64,000 bases of DNA, from NCBI RefSeq assembly GCF_023973145.1, contig NZ_CP099546.1:248001-312000 (forward strand), in the 5' to 3' direction. Position numbers and translations under genes: made by a program. Origin of the DNA: Natronosalvus vescus (GTDB taxonomy: Archaea; Halobacteriota; Halobacteria; Halobacteriales; Natrialbaceae). Positions 16,219 through 24,255 of the stretch are shown here, one piece after another. The notes under the pieces are model-generated. The model was not told where the DNA came from, made no database searches, and saw only the letters and a list, made by a program, of their open reading frames with translations. Each line of letters starts with the position of its first letter. Position 1 is the first letter of the stretch.

Positions 16219-17112
16219 TTACTTCTGTTGCACCCCGAAGGTCTCGAGGAGTGGCTTCTTGAAGATGATCAGCGCGAGTAGTGGCGGGATCAGGGTGATG
16301 ATCGCGCCTGCCATGACGATTGCCCACTGCAACTCACCCGCCTGAATGTCTCCCTGGAGCAGGGTAATCCCGACCTGGGTGACCTGCTGGCTCTGGGAGT
16401 CGATGATGACCAGCGGCCAGAGGTACTGGTTCCAAGCGTAGATGAACATGATCACGGAGACGCCTGCGAGCATGCCTTTCGACATCGGAATCAGGACGTA
16501 GATGAGGAATTTGAATGGCCCGATCCCGTCGAGTTTCGCCTGTTCGACGATCGACGCGGGAATCGAGTAAAAGTGCTGGCGGAGCAGGAAGACGGTGGTC
16601 GCACTCGCGAGATACGGGATGGTCAACGCGAGCATGCTGTTGTACCAGCCGAGATCCGTCACGATGTTGAACAGCGGGACGAACCGCACCGGAACGGGCA
16701 GCATGAGCGTGAACAGGATGATCAAGAACATCAGGTTCTTGAACGGGAAGTCGTAGTAGACGATCGCCAGCGCGGCAAATAGCGAGATGGCGAGTTTCCC
16801 GACGACGATGATGATCGACATGATGAACGAGTTCATCAGGTAGACGCCGAAGTTGTAGTCGGTCATCACCGTTTGGTAGTTGTCGATCAGCTGTGAGCCG
16901 GGCAGTAAGTCGCTGAAACTGGTGACGATGCCGACTTCCTGTGTACTCACGATGGCGGCGATCAGGATGGGAACCGCCATCACGAACACCGAGAACCCGA
17001 GCACGAGGTGAACCAGGAGCCGTTTGAGTGTCTGCTCCGGGTTGAGCCGTCTATCGAAGACGGTGATCGTGTTCGGTGGCGACGTCGACTGTGATTGTGT
17101 GTCAGTGCTCAT
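16219..17112 (-). CDS. ugpE: ABC transporter permease, UgpE/MalG type
   Basis: The 297-residue integral membrane protein has six predicted hydrophobic segments, starting with LVHLVLGFSVFVMAVPILIA and ending with IVMAGAIITLIPPLLALIIF. The cytoplasmic EAA-like loop, EQAKLDGIGPFKFLIYVLIP, is the contact with the ATPase and is characteristic of binding-protein-dependent permeases. The N-terminal ~20 residues are hydrophilic and Ser/Thr-rich. It lies six bases downstream of the partner permease and just upstream of the ATPase, consistent with a ugpB-ugpA-ugpE-ugpC operon. Confidence 0.92.
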   Translation of the reverse strand: MSTDTQSQSTSPPNTITVFDRRLNPEQTLKRLLVHLVLGFSVFVMAVPILIAAIVSTQEVGIVTSFSDLLPGSQLIDNYQTVMTDYNFGVYLMNSFIMSIIIVVGKLAISLFAALAIVYYDFPFKNLMFLIILFTLMLPVPVRFVPLFNIVTDLGWYNSMLALTIPYLASATTVFLLRQHFYSIPASIVEQAKLDGIGPFKFLIYVLIPMSKGMLAGVSVIMFIYAWNQYLWPLVIIDSQSQQVTQVGITLLQGDIQAGELQWAIVMAGAIITLIPPLLALIIFKKPLLETFGVQQK

Positions 17113-17118
17113 GTGTGA

Positions 17119-18003
17119 TCACCCGTAGTGTGCATAGCGATCGGAGACGCGCAACTGGGCGTACATCAGAATCCCCACGACGAAGAAGAGGATCACCGAT
17201 TGGGCCGACGCCAGGCCGTGATTGTTGAACTCGAAGGCGTTTCGGTACAGGTCGTAGATCATGATGTTCGTCGCACCGCCCGGCCCACCCTGCGTGAGGA
17301 TGTCGATGAACGCGAACGTGTGGAAGAACGCGTAGATCGTGTTCATCACGATCAGGAAGATCAGCGTCGGCGAGATGAGCGGGACGTACACCCGAACTAG
17401 CCGATGGAACTTGCCGACGCCGTCCAGATCGGCAACCTCCCCCAGTGCGTCCGGGACGTTGTTCAACGCGGCGATCATGAAGATCACGTTGTAGCCGATC
17501 TGTTTCCAGATAACGGCGATCGTGACGATGGTGAACGCCTGTCTGCCGTTGGTGAACCAGTCGACGTTGATCCCGAATATCGCCTCGATCGGCTGTGTGA
17601 ACACCCCCAGCGTCGGGTGGATGATGTAGAAAAACACGATACCAGCGACCGCTGGCGGCAACGCGTACGGCCAGATCGCGGCGATGAGATACGACGACTG
17701 CCCGACGCTGACCTCGTAAATGAGATACGAGATCACCAGCGAGATGGTCAACACCCCGATGATGACGATCAGCGAAAACAGGATCGTGATACCGATACTA
17801 CTGTGGTAATCGCTCGAGGTGAGCAGGTACTGGTAGTTACCGAGCCCCGTCCAGACCCGGATCGTCCCGAACTGTAGCGTCTCGTACAGACTGAGATACG
17901 CGGCTCGGATCGCCGGGTAATATAGGAAAACGATTGACACGACGAGTGTCGGCAACAACAATAGATACGCCACCCACGACCGATTGTATATTTCTCGTGA
18001 CAT
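17119..18003 (-). CDS. ugpA: ABC transporter permease, UgpA/MalF type
   Basis: The 294-residue protein has the six-segment topology of the first CUT1 permease. It opens with a membrane segment (WVAYLLLLPTLVVSIVFLYY) and has the family motifs LPPAVAGIVFFYI and the cytoplasmic EAA-like loop GEVADLDGVGKFHRLVRVYVP, followed by TQGGPGGATNIMIYDLYRNA, a block very typical of UgpA/MalF proteins. The start follows the binding-protein gene by about 30 bp. Together with the next permease it forms the channel in the cytoplasmic membrane. Confidence 0.92.
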   Translation of the reverse strand: MSREIYNRSWVAYLLLLPTLVVSIVFLYYPAIRAAYLSLYETLQFGTIRVWTGLGNYQYLLTSSDYHSSIGITILFSLIVIIGVLTISLVISYLIYEVSVGQSSYLIAAIWPYALPPAVAGIVFFYIIHPTLGVFTQPIEAIFGINVDWFTNGRQAFTIVTIAVIWKQIGYNVIFMIAALNNVPDALGEVADLDGVGKFHRLVRVYVPLISPTLIFLIVMNTIYAFFHTFAFIDILTQGGPGGATNIMIYDLYRNAFEFNNHGLASAQSVILFFVVGILMYAQLRVSDRYAHYG

Positions 18004-18033
18004 GGTGAAAACGAACTCGACGCGTGTCGAGCC

Positions 18034-19410
18034 TTACTGGTTCGCGACGCGGTCGTACCGTTCGAGCTCTTCCTCGACGTCTTCTTTCATGTTCTGTAAT
18101 CCCTCATCGACGCTGACAGCGCCGGAGAAGATCTCCTGGGACTCCTCCTGGATCGTCAGCTGCACCTGCCGGGCTGGGCCGACGAGCATGCGCAAGGTTG
18201 CCGGCGTCGTCTCGGACTCGAGCAGCTGATCGAACGCCGTCGCATAGTGGGGGTTGTCCTCGAACCAGCCATCGGATTCGAGTTCGTCGATAGCCTCGTT
18301 CCGGATCGGGTAGTAGCCACTGCCCTGGTGCCACTCGATTTGCTGGTCGACGGAGGTCAGGTGCTCGAGCAGACCTCCGACTTCCTCCTCGCGTTCGTCG
18401 GACATGTCGCCACTGACCCACAGCGATGCGCCGCCGATGACGACGCCGGTGCGTTCTTCGGTTGGCGAGGGGTAGAACCCGGTTCCAAGTTCGAACGCGT
18501 CGACGTCCTCTTCGTCGATGTCGTCGCCGTCGACGTCGCCTTCGGCTCCGGAGAGGGTCGATTCGACGGCCGCAGTCGAGTCGAGTTTGATGCCGACTTC
18601 ACCGGTGAGGAACGCGCTGCGGGCTTCGCTCCAGGCTTCGATACCCGGATTCATGAAGAGGTCGTCCTCGTACATCTCTTTCCACCACGTCCAGAGTTCG
18701 TGGGCGAAATCGGTGTCGGCGTACATCGTCGTCGGCGCGCCGGTGTGACCGTTCTCCTCGTCGAGGATGAGTTCGTCGGCAAGCGAGTACCAGGTTTCGA
18801 CGAACCAGACGTGGTTTGGCCAGGTGATCCCGTAGTTCGTCGCGCCGGATTCGACGAGCGCTTCGGAGTGGGTGCGAACGTCCTCGAGCGTTTCCGGTGG
18901 CTGTTCGGGGTCGAGTCCGGCCTCCTCGTACGCGTCCTTGTTGTAGTACAAGATTGCGTTCGAGTTGTTGAACGGCATCGAGTTCAAATCGCCGTCGACA
19001 ACGAAGAAGTCCTGGACGGCGCTAACGAGGTCGTCGGTCGGGAAGTCATCTCCCAACAGGGCGGAGACCGGTTGGGTCGCCTCGGTGTCGAGCACCTGTT
19101 GGTTGTGCAGGCTGTCGATCATGACCACGTCGGGCATCTCGCCGGCCTCGATGGCCCCGAACATGCTCTGGAGGATGTCCTCGTAGCTGCCCTGATACTC
19201 GGACTCGCTGTTTGCGCCATCGTACCCTTCGACCATGTCGTCGAGGAGCTGGCCAGAGCCACCACCCATGGCGTGCCAGAAGTTCAGGACATCGTCGTCG
19301 ACGTCGCCGTCGCCGTCGTCGTCGTCGCCACCGAGACATCCTGCGAGGCCCAGTGCAGTGGCTGCCGAGGCCCCCGCGAGAACTGATCGTCGTGAGTGCT
19401 TGTCAGGCAT
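18034..19410 (-). CDS. ugpB: UgpB-like solute-binding lipoprotein (Tat exported)
   Basis: The 458-residue protein starts at the ATG at 19410 with a Tat signal (HSRRSVLAGASAATALGL) and a lipobox ending in Cys25. After a poly-Asp/Gly linker the mature part shows blocks shared with E. coli UgpB: LNFWHAMGG, YYNKDAYEEAGLDPEQPPET, VIGGASLWV and EWHQGSGYYPIRNEA. In bacteria UgpB binds sn-glycerol-3-phosphate and glycerophosphodiesters. Here the flanking phosphodiesterase and HAD phosphatase support the same type of ligand, though other sugars remain possible. The protein is anchored outside the membrane and delivers ligand to the two permeases. It is first in its operon, with its own TATA-like box. 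Confidence 0.88.
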   Translation of the reverse strand: MPDKHSRRSVLAGASAATALGLAGCLGGDDDDGDGDVDDDVLNFWHAMGGGSGQLLDDMVEGYDGANSESEYQGSYEDILQSMFGAIEAGEMPDVVMIDSLHNQQVLDTEATQPVSALLGDDFPTDDLVSAVQDFFVVDGDLNSMPFNNSNAILYYNKDAYEEAGLDPEQPPETLEDVRTHSEALVESGATNYGITWPNHVWFVETWYSLADELILDEENGHTGAPTTMYADTDFAHELWTWWKEMYEDDLFMNPGIEAWSEARSAFLTGEVGIKLDSTAAVESTLSGAEGDVDGDDIDEEDVDAFELGTGFYPSPTEERTGVVIGGASLWVSGDMSDEREEEVGGLLEHLTSVDQQIEWHQGSGYYPIRNEAIDELESDGWFEDNPHYATAFDQLLESETTPATLRMLVGPARQVQLTIQEESQEIFSGAVSVDEGLQNMKEDVEEELERYDRVANQ

Positions 19411-19429
19411 AAACAACCATTAGGAATCA

Positions 19430-19446
19430 TAACATAAATATTTACT
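19430..19446 (-). promoter_or_regulatory. TATA-like promoter of the ugpB operon
   Basis: On the minus strand the string AAATATTTATG lies about 27 nt upstream of the ugpB ATG, the expected archaeal TATA distance for a leaderless message. The surrounding 19420-19560 is strongly AT-rich, unlike its neighbours, and also holds AATTAATTTTGTAG and TTTATATATAAC (about 19530-19560), which could be extra regulatory sites. Confidence 0.6.
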
Positions 19447-19661
19447 GGAAACTCTTTTCAAGACCCATAATTTAAACCAGCAAACCGGGGTACTGCGATA
19501 TTATTTACTACTATTCAAACTCCCTCAGTAACAAATTAATTTTGTAGTTTATATATAACTCTCCGGTGAACTCGGAACCGCTCCTGAGGCGAACGGGTTC
19601 GGGAGGTGTCGTCATTCACACACAGCACACGAAATCACTACCACGTCGAAATCGGAACCGG

Positions 19662-20450
19662 TCACGACTCGAGCACCGCCTCGATATCGCCCAGCGACTC
19701 GAGCACGTATGACGGATCGGCGGTCGACCCATCGAGTTGGTTCCGATCCGTGACGCCCGACAACACGAGGGCAGTATCCATCCCCGCTCGCTGCCCCATC
19801 GTGATATCGGTCTCGAGGCGGTCACCCACGACGAGACACCGCATGGGGTCGACACCCAGCTGTTCAGCTGCGACGGTGACGGCCGTCGCGGATGGCTTTC
19901 CGATGACTCCGTCGAGTTCCCGACCGGTGAGCCCCTCGATCGCACCGATCATCGCCGCAGCGTCGGGTATCTCGCCATCAGCGACCGGACACGTCCGATC
20001 GGGATTCGTTGCGTAGAACGCGGGTTCGTTCTCGAAGGCGTCGAGGACGTCCTCCAGATCGGCGTACTCGAAGGTTCGATCCATCGACGCGAGTACGACC
20101 TCCGCCCTGGATGGATCGGTCGTCGTCGTCACCCCGGCTGTTTCGAGTTCCTCGACAAGGGGTGTCTCTCCCACCACAAACGTCGCTTCGTCGGGATGGG
20201 TATTCGCCAGATACGTCGCGCTGATCGTCGCTGCGGTTAACACGGACTCGAGGTCGGCGTCGACCCCGATGGCCGCCAGCCGATCCCGATAGCTGGAACG
20301 ACGTTCGATCGGGTTGTTCGTCAGAAAGACGAGATCGACGCCCGCTGCTCGAAGGCGCTCGATACCGGTTACAGCGCCGTCGACTGCGTGTTCTCCACGG
20401 TAGACGGTGCCATCGAGATCGAGTATCGCACCCGCGTACTGCTCGCTCAT
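19662..20450 (-). CDS. HAD-superfamily hydrolase, NagD type (likely sugar/glycerol phosphatase)
   Basis: The 262-residue protein starts MSEQYAGAILDLDGTVYRGE, with HAD motif I DLDGTVY (nucleophile Asp, general-acid Asp). Motif II is FLTNNP, motif III the Lys in GVIGKPSATA, and motif IV the acidic pair in LVVGDRLETDI. The long cap inserted between motifs II and III and the overall size place it in the NagD/AraL/phosphoglycolate phosphatase group (C2 cap). Members dephosphorylate small phosphates such as glycerol phosphate or sugar phosphates. It lies upstream of ugpB on the same strand and is divergent from a glycerophosphodiesterase, so glycerol phosphate is the natural guess. That substrate is inference. 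Confidence 0.85.
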   Translation of the reverse strand: MSEQYAGAILDLDGTVYRGEHAVDGAVTGIERLRAAGVDLVFLTNNPIERRSSYRDRLAAIGVDADLESVLTAATISATYLANTHPDEATFVVGETPLVEELETAGVTTTTDPSRAEVVLASMDRTFEYADLEDVLDAFENEPAFYATNPDRTCPVADGEIPDAAAMIGAIEGLTGRELDGVIGKPSATAVTVAAEQLGVDPMRCLVVGDRLETDITMGQRAGMDTALVLSGVTDRNQLDGSTADPSYVLESLGDIEAVLES

Positions 20451-20618
20451 CGCCCCGCAATTTGACCGTCACGTCTCGAATTCGTTACGAACACTTTCGG
20501 ATCACGAGTACGAGTGTGTGCGCTCGCTACATCTAACTCTTGCCCTCCGGGCACGGTGTCGCGATACAACGCCGTTTCGGGGAAGAGATCAAAGGGGTCG
20601 GGCACCTACTGAGCCACG

Positions 20619-21455
20619 ATGACGACCGGGCGCTCTCGTCGCGAGTTCGTGCGGGACGCGAGCCTCGGCTGTGTGGTCGGGACGACCGGTGTTCGACTCA
20701 CCCTGCACCGACCACCGAATCGTGATACTGAACCGCCTCGTCTCGTCGGTCATCGGGGCTGTGCACTCGAGGCACCAGAAAACACGCTCGCAGCGGTCGA
20801 GCACTCGAGCCGGGTGGCAGATGCCGTCGAGGTCGACGTTCGCCGTGCCGGTAGCGGAGAACTCGTGGTGTTCCACGACGATACCCTCGACCGAGTCACT
20901 GACGGGACGGGTGCCCTCGAATCGCACACCCTCGAGGAACTCCGCGATTTCACCGTACTCGAGAGCGACGAATCGATACCGCGACTCGAGGCGGTGTTCG
21001 AGACCGCTCCGGCGTCGACGTCGCTGGTTCTCGATCTCAAAGAGCGGGGGATAGTTCCTGATGTGCTCGACCTCGCCGCTGGTTTCGACCACGACGTACT
21101 TATCTCGTCGTTCGATCAGTCGATCGTCGAGACGGCGAGTACGGCCGGTGCGGACTGCGCGCTGATCGTTCGGGAGACTTGGCTGGCCAGGCGCGCCCGC
21201 GGTGTGGTCGCTCGAACGTCTGTCCCAGTGTACATTCGACAGCCGGTGAATCAGCTTCTCGAGACGGCCCTGGAGCTAGAGTGCGTCGCGATCCATCCAC
21301 GACTCGAGCTGTGTCTTCGGACGCCGCTGGTCGAACGCGCACACGAACGGGGTCTGTTGGTCGAACCGTGGACGATCACCTCTCCCGAAGAGGCGCGTAA
21401 GCTGGCGGAGAGTGGCGTCGACGGCCTCATCACGGACGTTTGCGCGGCGCTGTAG
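20619..21455 (+). CDS. Glycerophosphodiester phosphodiesterase (UgpQ/GlpQ family)
   Basis: The GDPD fold is plain: LVGHRGCALEAPENTLAAVE carries the catalytic HRG and the metal Glu of PENT, VEVDVRR the second acidic pair, and VVFHDDTLDR the catalytic His. Later blocks LVLDLKE, DVLISSFD and GVDGLITD complete the family pattern. The enzyme hydrolyses deacylated phospholipid headgroups to glycerol phosphate plus an alcohol. The N-terminus MTTGRSRREFVRDASLGC resembles a Tat signal (RR-x-F), though its hydrophobic core is weak, so it may act outside the cell. It is divergent from the HAD phosphatase gene, whose operon neighbourhood holds the ugp importer, forming one functional locus. Confidence 0.88.
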   Translation: MTTGRSRREFVRDASLGCVVGTTGVRLTLHRPPNRDTEPPRLVGHRGCALEAPENTLAAVEHSSRVADAVEVDVRRAGSGELVVFHDDTLDRVTDGTGALESHTLEELRDFTVLESDESIPRLEAVFETAPASTSLVLDLKERGIVPDVLDLAAGFDHDVLISSFDQSIVETASTAGADCALIVRETWLARRARGVVARTSVPVYIRQPVNQLLETALELECVAIHPRLELCLRTPLVERAHERGLLVEPWTITSPEEARKLAESGVDGLITDVCAAL

Positions 21456-21714
21456 TGCCGGGTCGCACGTTTCGAACACGGGCACATTCCGTTTACACGA
21501 CACAGCGCACACCCTGCTCGAGCGCGGACGTAGGCTACCTCCCGTCATCTCGAATGGGCACGATTCGGAGGCTGCCCCATACCGTGACCACGAGCGTGTC
21601 TGTCCACTCGGGCGACGGTGAACTCGCCGCACTGCTCCGGGATTGTGAGGTGCGTCCCGCCACGACGCTTCCAGGAGGAAAACGATTTTGCCACCACCGC
21701 TCGCCAGACCAGGT

Positions 21715-22629
21715 ATGGACATCGTCGTCTTCGGGGCGGGTAGTCTCGGCAGTCTCGTTGGCGGCCTCCTCGCCCGCGAACACGACGTCACCCTCGTCGC
21801 TCGCGACCCCCATGCACGGGTAGTCACCGAACGCGGACTTCGGATCGAAAACGCCGTCCAGACTACGGTCTCCCCAGAGGCGACGACCGACGGCCGCGAA
21901 CTCGAGGCCGACCTCGCCCTCGTGACCGTCAAATCGTTCGACACGGAATCGGCAGCGACGGCGCTGGCGATGGGGCAGTTCGACGCCGTCCTCTCCCTCC
22001 AGAACGGGATGGGAAACGAGGAGGTGCTCTCGGCGCACCTCGAGTGTCCCGTACTGGCGGGCACGGCGACCTACGGTGCCGCCCTTCGGGAACCGGGAGT
22101 CGTCGCGTGTACCGGCCTGGGCGAAATCGTTCTCGGAGCGCCGGACGGCGGCTCGTCGGCGGTCGCCGACGTCGTCGCGACGGCGTTTTCGGCCGCTGAT
22201 CTCGAGACGACGGTCTCGACCGAGATGCCACGACGACGGTGGGAGAAACTGGCGGTCAATGCCGGAATTAACCCGGTGACGGCGCTCGCCGACGTCCGAA
22301 ACGGGGCGGTGCTCGAGTCGCCAGCCCGCCCACTCGCACGGGCTGCCACACGCGAAACCGCACGGGTCGCCCGCGCCGGTGGCGTCCGTCTTTCGAATCG
22401 GGAGGCGCTCGCCGCGCTCGAATCGGTCGCTACGGCGACAGCCGAGAACACGTCCTCGATGCGCCAGGATTTCGTGGCGGGACGGCGAACGGAAATCGAC
22501 GCGATCAACGGATTCGTGCTCGAGCGCGCTCGAGAGCAGGGACTCGAGGTACCGACGAACGCGTTGCTCACGGGACTCGTTCGAACGTGGGAGAGTGAGA
22601 ACGTCACGTCGCGGTCGGCCGGTCGGTGA
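21715..22629 (+). CDS. panE: 2-dehydropantoate 2-reductase (ketopantoate reductase) family
   Basis: The 304-residue protein starts at the ATG at 21715 with the NADP-binding glycine motif in MDIVVFGAGSLGSLVGGLLA. The family's central block VTVKSFDTESA and the substrate-side stretch SLQNGMGNEEVL are present. The C-terminal helical domain has the conserved Lys and Asn in EKLAVNAGINPVTAL and the SMRQDFVAGRRTEIDAING block. PanE reduces ketopantoate to pantoate for coenzyme A synthesis. In haloarchaea more than one paralogue can occur, so this could serve another 2-keto acid. It stands alone on the plus strand, convergent with the NFU gene. Confidence 0.85.
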   Translation: MDIVVFGAGSLGSLVGGLLAREHDVTLVARDPHARVVTERGLRIENAVQTTVSPEATTDGRELEADLALVTVKSFDTESAATALAMGQFDAVLSLQNGMGNEEVLSAHLECPVLAGTATYGAALREPGVVACTGLGEIVLGAPDGGSSAVADVVATAFSAADLETTVSTEMPRRRWEKLAVNAGINPVTALADVRNGAVLESPARPLARAATRETARVARAGGVRLSNREALAALESVATATAENTSSMRQDFVAGRRTEIDAINGFVLERAREQGLEVPTNALLTGLVRTWESENVTSRSAGR

Positions 22630-22644
22630 CTGAAACAGTCCCCG

Positions 22645-22995
22645 CTAGAACGGTGCCTGTGGCCCTTCGTCGTCGTCGTCGCCGTCGTCGACGGTTTCAC
22701 CGGGGAACGACGGACTCATGCCACCGCCACCGCCGCCCATGCCGGTTCCTGCGTGGACTTTCGTAATCTCGGGGATCTCCTTGACCATTCGGCTCTTGAT
22801 CGCCTGAATCGTCATCGGGGAGATGCCACAGCCGCTGCAGGCACCGCCGAGCTGGATGTGTACCTCGCCCGTCTCGCGGTCGATGTGCTGAATCGCGGCG
22901 CTCCCGCCGTGCATCTGGATCTGGGGGAAGTTCCGACGCAGGAAGTTCGCGACGCGCTCTTCGAGGTCGTCTCCCTCTTGGGTCTCCGTGCTCAT
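22645..22995 (-). CDS. NFU-type Fe-S cluster scaffold protein
   Basis: A 116-residue protein starting at the ATG at 22995. The NFU domain is recognised by LRRNFPQIQMHGGSAAIQ followed by IQLGGACSGCGISPMTIQ, in which Cys53 and Cys56 (CSGC) bind a 4Fe-4S cluster shared across a dimer. It continues to IPEITKVHAG. NFU proteins carry Fe-S clusters to apo-enzymes in the cytoplasm. The C-terminus is a glycine run (GMGGGGGGMSPS) and an acidic tail, presumably disordered. It is convergent with panE. Confidence 0.9.
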   Translation of the reverse strand: MSTETQEGDDLEERVANFLRRNFPQIQMHGGSAAIQHIDRETGEVHIQLGGACSGCGISPMTIQAIKSRMVKEIPEITKVHAGTGMGGGGGGMSPSFPGETVDDGDDDDEGPQAPF

Positions 22996-23060
22996 ACACA
23001 CCTGTTGGGTGTCGCCCTCCCTAAACCTTCCGTCGTCCGTGTTCGGTTGCCGGCCAATCG

Positions 23061-23381
23061 TCAGTCTCGAACGTCGAATATACGCTCGAGTTCCGTTTCG
23101 ATAGCGTCGACGTGGGCCTCGAGGACGTGTTCGAACTGTTCTTTCTCGACGACGACGCCGGTGATTCGGTCGTAGGGGTCGTCGGGGAGTTCGATCCAGA
23201 ACCCGTCGTCCTCGTCGTAGAACGGTTCGCTCTCGTTGAGCACCTGCTGGTCGATGGCGTGGACGAGTGTCGAGTCGTAGCGCTCGTTAATTCGGCTGAA
23301 CGCGTTCTTGTAGGCCTGCTGCAGTTCGGGGAAGTAGTTGGCGTACTTGTCCTCGAATTGTTCAGGATCGAAATCGGTCAT
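23061..23381 (-). CDS. Conserved haloarchaeal protein (DUF5783-like)
   Basis: The 106-residue acidic protein starts at the ATG at 23381 (MTDFDPEQFEDKYANYFPEL). It is rich in aromatic and acidic residues (YDEDDGFWIELPDDPYDR) and is predicted to be a small alpha/beta cytoplasmic protein. I associate the sequence style with a short haloarchaeal family of unknown function. The extension upstream to 23474 has no coding character. It lies on the same strand as the NFU gene, 65 bp upstream of it, and might be co-expressed. Confidence 0.7.
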   Translation of the reverse strand: MTDFDPEQFEDKYANYFPELQQAYKNAFSRINERYDSTLVHAIDQQVLNESEPFYDEDDGFWIELPDDPYDRITGVVVEKEQFEHVLEAHVDAIETELERIFDVRD

Positions 23382-23629
23382 TGTGGCGCTGTAGTGGCTC
23401 GAGGGTATAGTACCCGTTGAAACGTCCCTGAGACCGACATCCTCACCACGAATGGGGCCCGTAACCGGGGCCACAGCCAGGCACCGATCACCCGGATAGA
23501 TCGGTCACTCGACCGACCAATCCGCCGGATTGAATGTCTCCGACGATGATGGTGTATGGGTACCCTACAAAGGGTGGCTGCCTACGCAAGGCGAATTCAT
23601 TCAACGGGGAGTAGCTTTTCCCGACGTGT

Positions 23630-24031
23630 ATGCCACTGGATCACCACCCAATCCCACACGAAGCGTTGCCGCCGGGATGGGGGCCTGCTGTCGTCGGTGA
23701 AGACGAACTGGTCTATCGCCGTCGCCAGCCACCAGTTGAGCTGATCGCCCAGGACAGTCATGCCGAACAGGCACACCCGTCGCTGGGGATCGGTCGATGC
23801 TGGGAACTGCAGTATCGCCACCAGATTGGCGAGCTGTCGGTGACCGAAACGATCGGACACGTCTCGACGAGACAGGGTGCGATTACTGGATTGCTCGAGT
23901 GTATGAATCACTTACACGAACACCTCGGTCATCGAGCCGACCCAATCGAGATTCAATCGGCCATCGACGACCTCTCACTCCCGGCATCGCTGCCTGAGAA
24001 GCGAAACGTGTCTACAGACCGAACGCAGTAA
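23630..24031 (+). CDS. Haloarchaeal protein of unknown function, 133 residues
   Basis: It opens MPLDHHPIPHEALPPGWG and continues with EDELVYRRRQPPVELIA. The composition (moderate charge, several His and Trp, conserved-looking VTETIGHVSTRQGAITGLLECM) and the long open frame support a real gene, and similar short proteins occur in multiple copies in haloarchaea. I recognise no catalytic motif. The hydrophilic sequence suggests a cytoplasmic protein. It is the last convincing gene before the gene-poor 24.0-26.3 kb stretch. Confidence 0.6.
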   Translation: MPLDHHPIPHEALPPGWGPAVVGEDELVYRRRQPPVELIAQDSHAEQAHPSLGIGRCWELQYRHQIGELSVTETIGHVSTRQGAITGLLECMNHLHEHLGHRADPIEIQSAIDDLSLPASLPEKRNVSTDRTQ

Positions 24032-24231
24032 TTCCGAACGGTCTCTATTCCATATAGCATTATATGATTCATCAGCCACGAATTCGTTCGACACTCTCAC
24101 TCGACGGATCGTCCCGGTGAACGCTCGCAGGCTCGGTGACGCCCGTATTGGCAATCACGTGCGCCATTTCGGCACCTGTGGCCGTGGTGGCTCTCGGTGG
24201 GGCACCATTGGTGCTGGTTCGATGGAGGTTG

Positions 24232-24255
24232 TGCCGGTTCGGTTAACAACCGGCA
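24232..24255. repeat. Perfect inverted repeat, 8-bp arms
   Basis: TGCCGGTT, eight bases (CGGTTAAC), then AACCGGCA. The arms are exact reverse complements. The loop also contains GTTAAC, itself palindromic. No gene is adjacent, so whether it is an operator, a terminator or a relic of a mobile end is open. Confidence 0.6.

Noticed and set aside
19260-19330. Repeated GTC/GTCGCC units in the ugpB gene as a tandem repeat element
   Set aside because: They encode the Asp/Gly linker behind the lipobox, a usual feature of haloarchaeal lipoproteins.
21554-21823. ORF overlapping the start of the ketopantoate reductase gene
   Set aside because: It runs about 110 bp into panE in another frame and its translation is not recognisable.
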